Origin: Rickettsia helvetica
GTDB taxonomy: Bacteria; Pseudomonadota; Alphaproteobacteria; Rickettsiales; Rickettsiaceae
Length of the DNA stretch: 64,000 nt
Assembly (NCBI RefSeq): GCF_963970025.1
Contig: NZ_OZ018776.1
Coordinates: 1,178,001-1,242,000 of the forward strand
Reading direction: 5' to 3'
In this document: positions 29,566 to 39,300 of the stretch, in pieces
Layout: each line of letters opens with the position of its first letter
How positions within the stretch are numbered: position 1 is the first letter of the stretch
The notes under the pieces: generated by a model
What the model was told of the DNA's origin: nothing
Databases searched by the model: none
The model's input: only the letters and a program-made list of their open reading frames with translations
Translations under genes and position numbers: made by a program

Positions 29566-29614
29566 TTTTTCTTGCAAGTGATAATTACAAAATGATCCTA
29601 AAATCTTGTAAATA

Positions 29615-29992
29615 TCAGATTTGGTCAGTAGTAATATTTAGATATTCATTAAGGTATTTATCATAAAGCTCCTTAAAGGTCAGTTCTTTTGATAATCTAG
29701 CTTTTTCTTCTACAGGATTATATCCTTTGGCGATCTCACCTTTTAATTCAGATGCTTTGGCTCTAGCATCAATAATTGATAGATCAGGGAACACACCTAT
29801 TTTAATTCTATGATATTTCTTATCAAGTACTGTGCCCAAATAAAATATTTTACTACCACCATATGATACGATTAGCAATAATCCTTTTTCTTTGGTATCT
29901 TTATATACATCTCGTTTTGCCTGTGGAGCTTTAATTTCATGTAATGCTTCTTTAGTAAACAATAGTGATTTAACTGACATAAATCCTCCCAC
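29615..29992 (-). pseudogene. RAGE tyrosine integrase, N-terminal stub
   Basis: 125 aa carrying the arm-type DNA-binding N-terminal domain of P4-like integrases: KAPQAKRDVYKDTKEKGLLL, RIKIGVFPDLSIIDARAKA and ELTFKELYDKY. Full enzymes are about 400 aa; the catalytic R-H-R-Y core is missing, so the element cannot excise by itself. It lies about 400 bp inside the right attachment remnant and is transcribed away from it, the expected place for the integrase of a tRNA-integrated element. Confidence 0.88.
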
Positions 29993-30326
29993 AGCTTAAT
30001 TCATATATAATTAAACTGTAGTATGCTTTACTCAGAAAAACAAATCTTATGTTAAACAGGATTATACTTTAAAACATGATAATTTATCCTAACTATATAC
30101 AATTAAATAACCAATAGTTGCTATAATTTCTTATCAAATTCAAAAGGTCCAGGTATATTTACAAGCTAAAAATTGATCATGAATTTGCACTAACTATATG
30201 CTCATCATATCCACATGTTATTTTTAGATTTGTACTATTTTTTTAATATTGACAAATAATTGCAACTCTACTACAGTTAAGCCTATAATTTTGGTAATTA
30301 AGGAAAACCCATTAAATACTAGGATT
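29993..30326. other. Intergenic stretch between integrase and attR, no gene seen
   Basis: AT-rich sequence without a supported gene. It must contain the integrase promoter on the minus strand. A short piece near 30190 (ACTATATGCTCATCATAT) resembles the iteron-like repeat found at the rep genes. Confidence 0.4.
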
Positions 30327-30386
30327 ATGAGCTACAAATTAGTATATGAGAAAAAAGCAGAAAAGTGTGGTAAAAGAGGCTTTTAG
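30327..30386 (+). pseudogene. Possible RelE-type toxin N-terminal fragment at attR
   Basis: A 19-codon frame MSYKLVYEKKAEKCGKRGF ends 1 bp before the tRNA-Val remnant. The opening resembles the first strand and helix of RelE toxins, but the piece is too short for certainty. If correct, the gene was cut by the recombination at the attachment site. Confidence 0.3.
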
Positions 30387-30387
30387 A

Positions 30388-30432
30388 TTGACATCGTAAA
30401 GGTCGGGGGTTCGAGTCCCCCATCGCCCACCA
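30388..30432 (+). other. tRNA-Val 3' remnant, right attachment site (attR) of a RAGE
   Basis: 45 nt from the anticodon loop to CCA of tRNA-Val. The first 17 nt (TTGACATCGTAAAGGTC) are identical to 14099-14115. The T stem differs (GGGGG/CCCCC instead of AGAGG/CCTCT), and the final ATCGCCCACCA is again identical. The 5' half of the tRNA is absent. With the complete gene at 14067 it brackets a 16.3-kb element. Confidence 0.85.
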
Positions 30433-30481
30433 CCTTACCTCCAGGCTTTTCATAATATACTAATTTTACCTCCCTACTCTG

Positions 30482-30600
30482 TATGCTCACTATATGCTCC
30501 TCGCATTTTTAAAAATGGTGTATTAATTGCTCTATTACCTCGATTAAACCTAATGTTTAAGTTGAGGTCTTATGCACACTATATGCTGCTCACATTTCAC
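30482..30600 (+). repeat. Pair of iteron-like direct repeats at the RAGE rep gene, copy 3
   Basis: TATGCTCACTATATGCTCCT at 30482 and TATGCACACTATATGCTGCT at 30571, 89 bp apart as in copy 2, with the second overlapping the rep start codon. Confidence 0.5.
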
Positions 30601-32266
30601 TCCTGATTGTGTAATCCATAATCATAGTGATAAAAATTCAATAATTTTCTATAATTTTGTTGGTAATTTTATCCCTCCTGAATGGAGTACTCTTTCCTCT
30701 CATAATGGTAAGATATTAAGCAAAACTGCAAGACAACTGCTATCCCTAATAGTCTTCCGTATGCAAATCTACTACAATAATAGTATCGATGAACTTCAAG
30801 AAACTTATCACTTCTTTGAAGAACATTTGGGAGTTTTTCAAGAACGTGTCAGACAGTGTCTAATTGAGTTAAAAAAGAGTGGCTTTATCGAATTTTATAA
30901 AGCAACAATAGTTAAATATGGCATTAAATGCCGTAATACTCCTTGTATTAAGCTAGCCAGAAATTTCCAACCTACTTCTAGCAAAATACCTTCTGAAAAT
31001 GAAAAAAATTTTGTACCTACTCCAAAAAACTTTGGGGTGAAACCCAAAGAAATTTTGCCTCAGCCCCAAAAAAGTTTGGATGAGACAATATATATAGATA
31101 ATAATAAAAATATATCTAATAAATCTAGATCTAGCGAATCTACAATTTTTCAAAATAAAAAAAATGAATCTAATTACAATAGCCAAACTCAGTTACAAGA
31201 ACAAAAACCTGAAGCAAATTTACAATGCAATGTTATAAAATCAATCAATGATGAACAACAAGGTGATAATATCAGTTCATCTAGTGCTAATATCACAACA
31301 GGTGCTACACGAATTAATACTGCACTGCAAGCAGTTATTGATAACATTTCTAAAAAATATAATCCTACAGAATCAAGTAGCAATAATGCTGCAATTACTG
31401 CTACTAATCATAAAAGCTGGTTCAAAAGAAAAAAATTAGCAGATTTTTATCCATTAAGCCAAGAAGATGCTGATTTACTACAAGTAAAATCAAATAGAGA
31501 ATTTAACCTAGATTTTATCAACAAATTGCTCTTAAAGCTTGCAGGAGAATATTCCAATCACCATTTTGCTCATAAGAAAGTCCTACTGAACTATGGCTAA
31601 AGCTTTAGCTCATGAGTTACGTGAAACTACTAAAGCTAATAATGCTACATTTCAGTTTAAATCTAGCGACTTAAACAACGCTAAAGAGCAATACCTAGAT
31701 AAGATAGAAAGTGGCCTTGATACTAGCTTGCAAGCTCAGCTAAAACGTAAAATTGTTGGTAGTTTTGATCCTGATTCAGCTTATAAATTACTAAGCTCCT
31801 GCTTATTTATTGGGGTAGTAGGTAATAGCTATCAAATAAAACTGCTTAAAAATATTACGCTTTCAGAAAATGCACAAGATAAAATACTACAGCAAGTACA
31901 AATGATCTATGGCAGTAGTATTGAGAAGTTGAAAATCATACAATTTGCTGAGCTTGAAGCGAAGCAGAATAATACTGAAGATGAAAAACAAAATTATCTA
32001 CTGCAGCTAAGAAAACAATTAAATCCTGATTCAATATGGTATAAAGTGAGGAAATTTCTCATTGAACGTTATAACCAATATATTGATTTTGGGGTATTAA
32101 GTAAATTAGTAGTGGTAGAGGAAGATATAGTCACAACAAGGTAATCCTCAAATCAACAACGGCTTTTAATGATTACTATGTTAGAAATCGTCATATGCAA
32201 GATCTAGAAGAAGCTTTTAAGACTCAAGATTATTGCTTTGAATTAATCAAGTTTGAATATAACTAA
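30572..32266 (+). pseudogene. RAGE DnaA_N-domain replication-type protein, copy 3 (two frameshifts)
   Basis: Same gene as copies 1 and 2. The N-terminal DNA-binding part is open, without the nonsense codon of copy 2, through WFKRKKLADFYPLSQED. About 2 nt are lost near 31592 (AACTATGGCT against AATTACATGGCC). The frame continues to about 32144 through DSIWYKVRKFLIERYNQYIDFG of the DnaA_N-like domain, and a second shift near 32135 leaves the last 35 codons out of frame. The true end (TAA 32264-32266) abuts the end of dam copy 3. A segment before the first shift (30572-31600) could still make a 342-aa protein. Confidence 0.85.
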
Positions 32267-32267
32267 G

Positions 32268-33078
32268 CTATTGTGGTAATTGATAATTTGTAATAACTAC
32301 TTCATCAGATATTTTATTGTGCTCAGGCATAGAATATTTAACCTTAATAGTACTAATATTAAAATTTTTGTATAAGTTTCTAATAAAGGGAGTATTACTA
32401 TTAGAAACCATTATTTTAACACCTTTATCATTGAGTTCTGTAGCAAAATCTTTAAGTCTCGTTTGCTCATTTTCATCAAAGGGTAATCTGGTATAAAACT
32501 TCTCACCTGATTTATGATAAGGAGGATCAAAATAAACAAAATCACCTTTTTGTGGTTCAATGAAAGAGAAATCTATAGCACAAATATATGTACCAGTAAG
32601 TAAGCTGCTACATTTCTTTAGTCTAGATGCAATATCAGATTTACTATAATTTCTACCAGAGAAAGTTTGAGCTGGTTTGCCATCAATATTAATCCGGTAA
32701 ATACCTTTAAATGAATATCTATTAAGATAAATAAATCTTGCAGTAATTTTTATTGGATCACTACTATCATTATTAGCTCTCACTTGATAATAATGCTCTT
32801 TAGAGTGTTTTGTTTTATGTGAGTCTAGTAATTTACTAACCGCATCAGGATTTGTCTTAACTGCGTTATAGGACGTTACTAGCTCAAGGTTAATGTCAGA
32901 TAAATAGCATTGTTTAAATTTATCTCGTACATGAAAGAATAGCTCCACCACCAAGAAATGGTTCATAGTAGTTGTTTAGTCTTTCAGGAATAAATTTAAC
33001 TAATTGATCAACGATTTTTCTTTTACCACCCACCCATTGCAGGAATGGTTGTGGTTTATCTAAGTTCTTTACTGACAT
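32268..33078 (-). pseudogene. RAGE Dam adenine methyltransferase, copy 3 (frameshift)
   Basis: Begins with the same WVGGKRKIVDQL motif as the intact copy, but 2 nt are missing near 32943 in the GGGALFF motif, shifting the frame. The downstream part from HVRDKFKQCYLSD through VYFDPPYHKSGEKFY to the end is open (232 codons if started internally). Loss of the N-terminal cofactor loop makes it inactive. It is divergent from kinase copy 3. Confidence 0.9.
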
Positions 33079-33251
33079 AATTTGTTATTTATCTTTATTT
33101 TCTACTAAAGATTATATCAGAAAAGAGGCTTAAATGCGAGTAAAACAGCATATTCAAAAGGATTTTAGTATTTATTATAGCATCACTTAGTGTTATTTTT
33201 ATCTATGTATAATTGATAAAGAATAGGGCTAACAAATATTATATTTTAAGT

Positions 33252-33352
33252 CTGTCTCATTTGTGCAGCTGTTTGCCCAATTGTATAAAAACCTGTCACA
33301 AAAGCTCTTAAATCCTCTGTACTTCGTAGAATTGTGGTGATATCTGTCCTTG
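33252..33352. promoter_or_regulatory. Conserved dam/kinase divergent intergenic block, copy 3
   Basis: Same block as copies 1 and 2 (TGTCTCATTTGTGCAGCTGT, CCTCTGTACTTCG, GATATCTGTC). Confidence 0.6.
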
Positions 33353-33381
33353 CTAAGAGCGGCCGTGGTGCAGTTCTAGTT

Positions 33382-33427
33382 CAGAGGTTAAACTAAAAAC
33401 TACAAAATTTTATCTCTTTAACCTCTG
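33382..33427 (+). promoter_or_regulatory. Conserved hairpin upstream of histidine kinase, copy 3
   Basis: Arms CAGAGGTTAAA and TTTAACCTCTG pair perfectly over 11 bp around a loop containing AAAACTACAAAAT; it lies 36 bp before the kinase start. Confidence 0.62.
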
Positions 33428-33462
33428 AGCTGTTTTCTTAACTTTAACAGCAAGGAAATGTT

Positions 33463-34413
33463 ATGACAATTAATAATCAAAATCAACCAAAAGATAATCA
33501 TAATCTTACTAAAACAAATTGGAATCTTCAATTATCTCCCATATCTGTCACATTAATACCATATCAGCAAGAAGAGAATATCATTAACTCGACGATCACA
33601 AATTATACTGATATAATTAAATATAAATTAGAATTACAAGAAGCAAATAATAAATTGAAAGAATCTGAGTTATTTAAAAGAGATGTAGTTCAAAATATAG
33701 TACATGGATTAAAGATTCCATGTAATGGGATTTTTTCATTAGTAACAGCTCTTTATGAAGTAGAAGATAATCCTGAAAAAAAGGATTATTTAGCTAGTGT
33801 GGTAAGTTGTGCTGAAGAATTACTAGATTATTATAACAATATACTTAGTTATCTACAGAATAATTCTGGACTACCTCCTATAGTTTTAAATAAGTTTGAT
33901 CCAAAACAGTTGGTAAATAAGATTATTGATAAAGCGATGCCAATAGCTCAACGTAAGGGATTAAATTTATCTTGTAATTTTCAGTATGATTTAACAAATG
34001 CTATAATTAGTGATACTTATCGAATAGGGGCAATATTAGAGCAGTTAATAGATAATTCTATTAACTTTACTAAAGAAGGTAAAGTTGTGGTAACAGTGAA
34101 CATGTTTGCTATTAATCCTGCATTGTCAGAATCAGAACAACAAAACAGAGAAATGGTATTCCAATTTATGGTGCATGATAGTGGTGTTGGTTTGTCTAAA
34201 GAAATCAAGCAACATCTTCATGAAAAGATTGATAAATTTGATGTTGCTGCGCAATATCATGGACTTGGATCAGGATTAAGTTTTGTAAAGCGTCTAATTG
34301 GTGAGTTAAATGGAGAGATTGAAGTAACAAGTGAAAAAGGTAAAAGTACTACTATTGTCTGTAATATACCAATTAAGTTACCTCTTCTTGATGATCTGAT
34401 TTATGATACATAA
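33463..34413 (+). CDS. RAGE histidine kinase, copy 3 (intact, His retained)
   Basis: A 316-aa soluble kinase. The dimerisation helix has His81 in NIVHGLKIPCN, the canonical phospho-acceptor position. The ATPase domain is complete: N box EQLIDNSINFTK, G1 HDSGVGLS, a proper G2 (GLGSGLSFVKRLI) and C-terminal EKGKSTTIVCNIP. It is thus the most complete of the three copies although its neighbours are decayed. The start follows AAGGA. No membrane segment or cognate response regulator is seen nearby, so the input and target are unknown. Confidence 0.88.
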   Translation: MTINNQNQPKDNHNLTKTNWNLQLSPISVTLIPYQQEENIINSTITNYTDIIKYKLELQEANNKLKESELFKRDVVQNIVHGLKIPCNGIFSLVTALYEVEDNPEKKDYLASVVSCAEELLDYYNNILSYLQNNSGLPPIVLNKFDPKQLVNKIIDKAMPIAQRKGLNLSCNFQYDLTNAIISDTYRIGAILEQLIDNSINFTKEGKVVVTVNMFAINPALSESEQQNREMVFQFMVHDSGVGLSKEIKQHLHEKIDKFDVAAQYHGLGSGLSFVKRLIGELNGEIEVTSEKGKSTTIVCNIPIKLPLLDDLIYDT

Positions 34414-34504
34414 TGTTGATATTGATAAGGTTTTGATGATTATGCATTAATTAACAATAATGATTTTCTTGATTATTGCTACAATTCTTACTAGACTTCA
34501 ATAA

Positions 34505-35191
34505 ATAGTAAGGATAAATCTAAATGATGTACAGTTAACAGCTCTTGAAAAAGTAAAAAACAAACGTGAAGCAAGCGGTGAGATTGAGAGTTTACATCCC
34601 GGTTATCTTGGTTCTCAAGATACCTATTATGTAGGGAATATAAAAGGTATAGGACGTATTTATCAGCAAACTTTCGTTGATACTTATTCTATTGCTATTT
34701 GTAAACTTTATACAGAAAAAACAGCTATAACGAGTGCAGACCATCTTAACGATAGGGTTATACCATTTTTTGAAAGCTATAATATTCCTCTGGTTCGGAT
34801 ATTAACAGATAGAGGAACGGAGTATTGTGGCAAGCCTGAGCATCATGCTTATCAGTTATATCTTGGTATTGAAAATATAGATCATTCTAAAACTAAAGCC
34901 TATAGTCCTCAAACTAATGGGATATGTGAACGATTCCACACAACTATGCAAGAAGAATGTTATCACATTTTATTCCGCAAAAAGTTTTATTCTACATTAG
35001 AAGAGCTACAAACTGATATAGATAACTGGCTTGTAGGTTATAATAATGAAAGAACTCATTCAGGTAAACATTGTTACGGTAAAACGCCAATGCAAACTTT
35101 TAAAGATTCTCTTTATATTGCAATTAATAAAAATATTGATAATATAGAGACAATATCAGACAACTTGACCTTAACTTATCAAGCTGCCTGA
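34505..35191 (+). pseudogene. IS481-like rve transposase, N-terminally truncated
   Basis: The frame is open from 34505 to TGA 35189-35191 but lacks a proper start and the N-terminal HTH domain. The DDE core is visible: QTFVDTYSIAI (Asp), VRILTDRGTEYCG (Asp) and NGICERFHTTMQEE (Glu), followed by YNNERTHSGKHCYGKTPMQTF. It is a dead remnant inserted between kinase copy 3 and traD copy 3. Confidence 0.82.
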
Positions 35192-35556
35192 TTACTCAAT
35201 ACTGTCAGATCAACTCCTAACTAGTACATTTAATGAATATATAAATAACCATACAGAAGCTCATCAACCAACTTCTATTTTTAATATTAGATTGGAATAA
35301 GCTTTAGCTTAAACTTTACGGCACTTCTAGTGCCTACCACCAACCTACCGGCTGAGAGCCGGTAGTGGTTGAGATTAATATCGCTGGTTCGGTTGGTCCT
35401 GGAAATTGTTTTGGCAATAACATTCGATGTTTTGATATTAATGCCTTAGTGAGACTAACATACATTTGGCACAATCTGTTATCACCTCTAATTATTGACT
35501 TGACTTCAATACTTTATTCAGCATTCATGATGAGTTTAACAATCAACATTATCTAT
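35192..35556. other. Intergenic junk after the transposase remnant
   Basis: No supported gene. It contains a perfect small hairpin TACCGGCTGAGAGCCGGTA (35354-35372) that could be an insertion sequence end or a terminator stem. The short open frame covering 35365-35586 has no recognisable content. Confidence 0.4.
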
Positions 35557-35828
35557 ATGAATAATCTTATAAAACGCCGATTATAATTGGAGCAAAAAAA
35601 GCAAAAATAGTTATGGAAGAAGCTAAAATAAAAATTAAAGAAAGAAAAGCTCGTACTCATCACTTAATCGAAATGGGTGGTTTAGTTGTTAAAGCCACAC
35701 TTGACTGTTTGCCTGCTAATAGCTTACTTGGAGCTTTGATTTCTCTGCAAAACACGCTAATTCAGCAACCAACTATTCAAGATCAATGGACTCAAATGGG
35801 TAAGAACGCTTTTGATAATTTAACTTGA
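35557..35828 (+). pseudogene. Ti-type TraD, second copy (nonsense and frameshift)
   Basis: Starts MNNLIKRRL like the intact copy (MDNVIKQRLKLEQKK), then hits TAA after nine codons and loses one A in a run of A near 35597. After that, EEAKIKIKERKARTHHLIEMGGLVVKATLD is in frame to the end at 35828. An internal ATG at 35613 could give 71 aa containing most of the conserved core. Confidence 0.8.
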
Positions 35829-36121
35829 TACTTAGTTATATTTCTACAGATACTCAGTTTAAAATTTTAGATTAACATATTTAGTAGGCAACATAATGTG
35901 TTAAAAATGGCGTAATGAATATTGCTTAATATACATGAAAATACAGCATATCAGAAAAATAATCAAGATATAACAATATCTTATTGCATTAGATATAAAA
36001 CTGATTCATCATCATAGTAAGATATGAAGATTATATAGCAAATCTTGACTTCTACACGTTATGCTCACAGTCAATATCACTAAAAACCTTAGTTTAAAGC
36101 TGATGAATGTTTTATCCTTGA
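35829..36121. other. Intergenic stretch, no gene seen
   Basis: AT-rich, no open frame with recognisable content on either strand. Confidence 0.4.
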
Positions 36122-36334
36122 TTTAAAATATTCTTCTGTGATCCATATAGACCAAGACAAAAAGCATTAGTGGAGCAGATGAACTCTATGATGCATAGAA
36201 TTTTACCTCAAAATATAGATATTGCCACTGTAACACAAAAGCAACTTGATAATGTGAATGATATTGTAAATAACATACCGAGAAAGATTTTTGGCTATAA
36301 AACACCCAATGAAATTTGGGCAGAAAATTTGTAG
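36122..36334 (+). pseudogene. IS30-family transposase, C-terminal remnant
   Basis: 71 codons with FCDPYRPRQKALVEQMNSMM and NNIPRKIFGYKTPNEIW, the end of the IS30 integrase core (catalytic Glu region) and its C-terminal tail. The rest of the gene is gone. It lies 53 bp upstream of the giant NACHT gene. Confidence 0.8.
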
Positions 36335-36387
36335 GTTTCATGCTACTGAATCCTTGAATTTGCACCTAAGATTAAAGAGTAACAAAT

Positions 36388-39300
36388 ATGAAAAAAAATA
36401 TTAAAGCACAAAAGAAGAGACAGGGTAAAGCACAAGGCGAGAGTTTTGAATTAGATCTAGCTACTTGGTTTTTAATAGATCAATATATTAAATATCAAGC
36501 ACATAAGGCGTCTGATTATTCTTTTAATTTTTTTCCAGGATTTGATGATATTGAGAAATTAGAGGATATAGTTATCAGGTATGAAAGAAATGCACAAGAG
36601 CGAATAATCTTTGTTCAAGCAAAGCATGTACTAGAACCTAATCAGAATCTTACCGATCAAGCTCTGTTTTTACTCAACGGGGATTATAGTTTATTAATGT
36701 ATTGCAATGCTTATCTTAAAGCGAAAAACAATCCAGATCTTTTACGACAAATAGAATATAAAAATTTAAATAGTAATGTAGAATTTAAGGATGTGGTAGA
36801 AGAATGTATTTTAGCAACCAGTAAGGGGGTTACCAGCCAATATTTGATAAAAGAAACAAATAATCAGAAATTAAATATTGGTAATAGAGAACTATATAAA
36901 CCTCATAGTATAAAAAATGAACTAATAAAAGCGTTTAAAGCTGAATCAAAAGGTAATCAAGATAAATTAACTGAATTATGTAACTTAGATGCTAGTGAAT
37001 TAGCAGAAGGTATTGACGAATTTTTAGGCAAATTAATATTTGTGACTAATTTACCACGCCAAGGAACTGTAGGGAATAATTTAGAGAATATTATAAAAAA
37101 TGAACAAATTGGTGCTAAGATAAAAATTGGTGGTAAGCTATTAGAACAAGCTGAAATCAATGATTACTTTAATGCTCTTCAGTATTTAATCTTTAGAAGA
37201 AAGGGGGAAAATAAGACATTAATCACTCCTAAAGAACTAGATGAATTATTTAGTGATCAAAAGCAAAAACTAGATGAATTATTGATAAATAGAGCACATA
37301 GCAAAAAATTGGAAGCATTAGGTGTAAGTTTTACAGAAGAATCTATTAAAGATTTAAGAGATAATAAATTACAAGATTTTTTGCTTCCAGAGAAGAGAGT
37401 GCTAAATATAATAACATCAGGAAAAACAGCAAAAGTAGGCGCAGCGGATGTTTTACGAGATTTGCAAGCACTAAAAATGCAACAATTAACGATCCAAGAT
37501 TTAGCAACATTACCAACGCTAGAAATGTTAACACAATCAATCATCCAACCGAAGACATCAAAAAATCAGTATACTCTTACCTTATTTAAGCAAAATGATT
37601 TGCATCTTGTGTTCATTGAAGGCACTATACGGCAAAACCTCAAGGAAACTCTAGAGACCATAATTAGTACAAAAGATTTCAAATTTAAAGCCATATTTAT
37701 TAGTACGATTAACCTTTTAGAAAAAGCCAAAAGTAAAGACGCATTAAAACAAAATCCACTTTATAAATTTTTTGAAGATTTAAATAAAAAATCACTTTAT
37801 GAATCTATAGCGTTAGAGCATGTTGCATATAACGTAACAATAAAGGAATTTATTACAGAGAAAAAGCAAATTTTGCCTTTGGTTTCCTTAGATTCGATGG
37901 AATTAGGTTATGCAAAATTAAATCAAATATTATGTGATCCCACTATGAACACAAATGATGTGCTTTTTATAGATTTAGATTCATTGCTAAAGAATCATAG
38001 TAAGTTTTTATCGATACTATCTAAATATGGTAAATTCGTTATTGAATGTAATACATCTATCGTAAACGCAAGTAATACAACATTACTATCTTCACTTTTG
38101 CAAAATAACGTCGAGGCACGAATCATTTTGCTCACTAAGCAAGGCTTTAATGTACAAGATATATTGCCAAATCAAGAAGCAGAATCTTATCCAATAAAAC
38201 ATAATTTTATAGATTTAATCCGAACAGACCAAGAGAATCTATTAACAAGAAAGCTGTTAATTTTTTTAGGAAATAAAGAAAAAATCAGTCTTAAAGAGTT
38301 AATGGGCATTAGTGATTTAGATAAATATTTATCAGATGCACAAAACCAAGATATCATAAATCAAATGATCCCTACAACAAAATTAGTAGAACTTATTAAG
38401 AATGAAGACATTAAGATAGGAAGTGATAGCACAGGTACAAGTGACTTAGTAGGGGCATATGCACAATTATATCAAGATATTAATATAGAAAGATTGATTA
38501 ACAATTTATTATTAGACAAGGAGAATATCTTTGTGATTAGTGGTATTAATGGATCGAAGAAAAGTAAAAGTTTTATTGATAAGCTAAAAGCATTTGATAC
38601 AGGGCTACAGGTTGATAATATCGACCAAAATCAGATAAGTGATTTTCATCCAGATACTAAACATAATACTAGAATATTACTAGATGATGATAAATTGCAA
38701 GAAAAGCATTTTAAACAATTATGTCTAGTTAATGAAAATAAGAAAATTTATTGGATTAGTCTCAAAGATGGCAGTGATAATGAATCACAATTTATTTTAC
38801 AACAAATTTATAATCCTGATTTTTATGTAGATAGACAATTTAATCATTTTAAAAAAGTAATTATTAAAGAAGATATATATAAAGAGTTGCAAGTAAAGAG
38901 TCATAACGAATCGCAACAAAGAAGTGATATATTTTTATTTACTGGTATAGATAACCAAGACGATTTGTTAAAGCTTTTTCCAGCATACAGCAGAAAATTA
39001 ATACAACAAAATATGAATGATGCTCATCCCAGAGTAATAGCAAAAAAGAGGGGTGAACTATCACAGTTTGATCAATTAGTAGTACAAAATAAAACCATTC
39101 ATTGGTTAAATATAGAACAAAATAATGGTAATACACAGATAGTGTGGATTAAATCTCGTGGCACATTAGATAATTTGCGTAAATATATTAATAATGAAAA
39201 AAGTATTAAACTAACTTTAGACAAGGATTTTATTAACGATATAAAGGATAAACAGACTACCATCATCGCAGATGATCCAGGTATGGGCAAAACTACTAGT

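Noticed and set aside
35365..35586. 73-aa open frame after the IS481-like remnant
   Set aside because: No family resemblance and it overlaps the start of the traD pseudogene in another frame.
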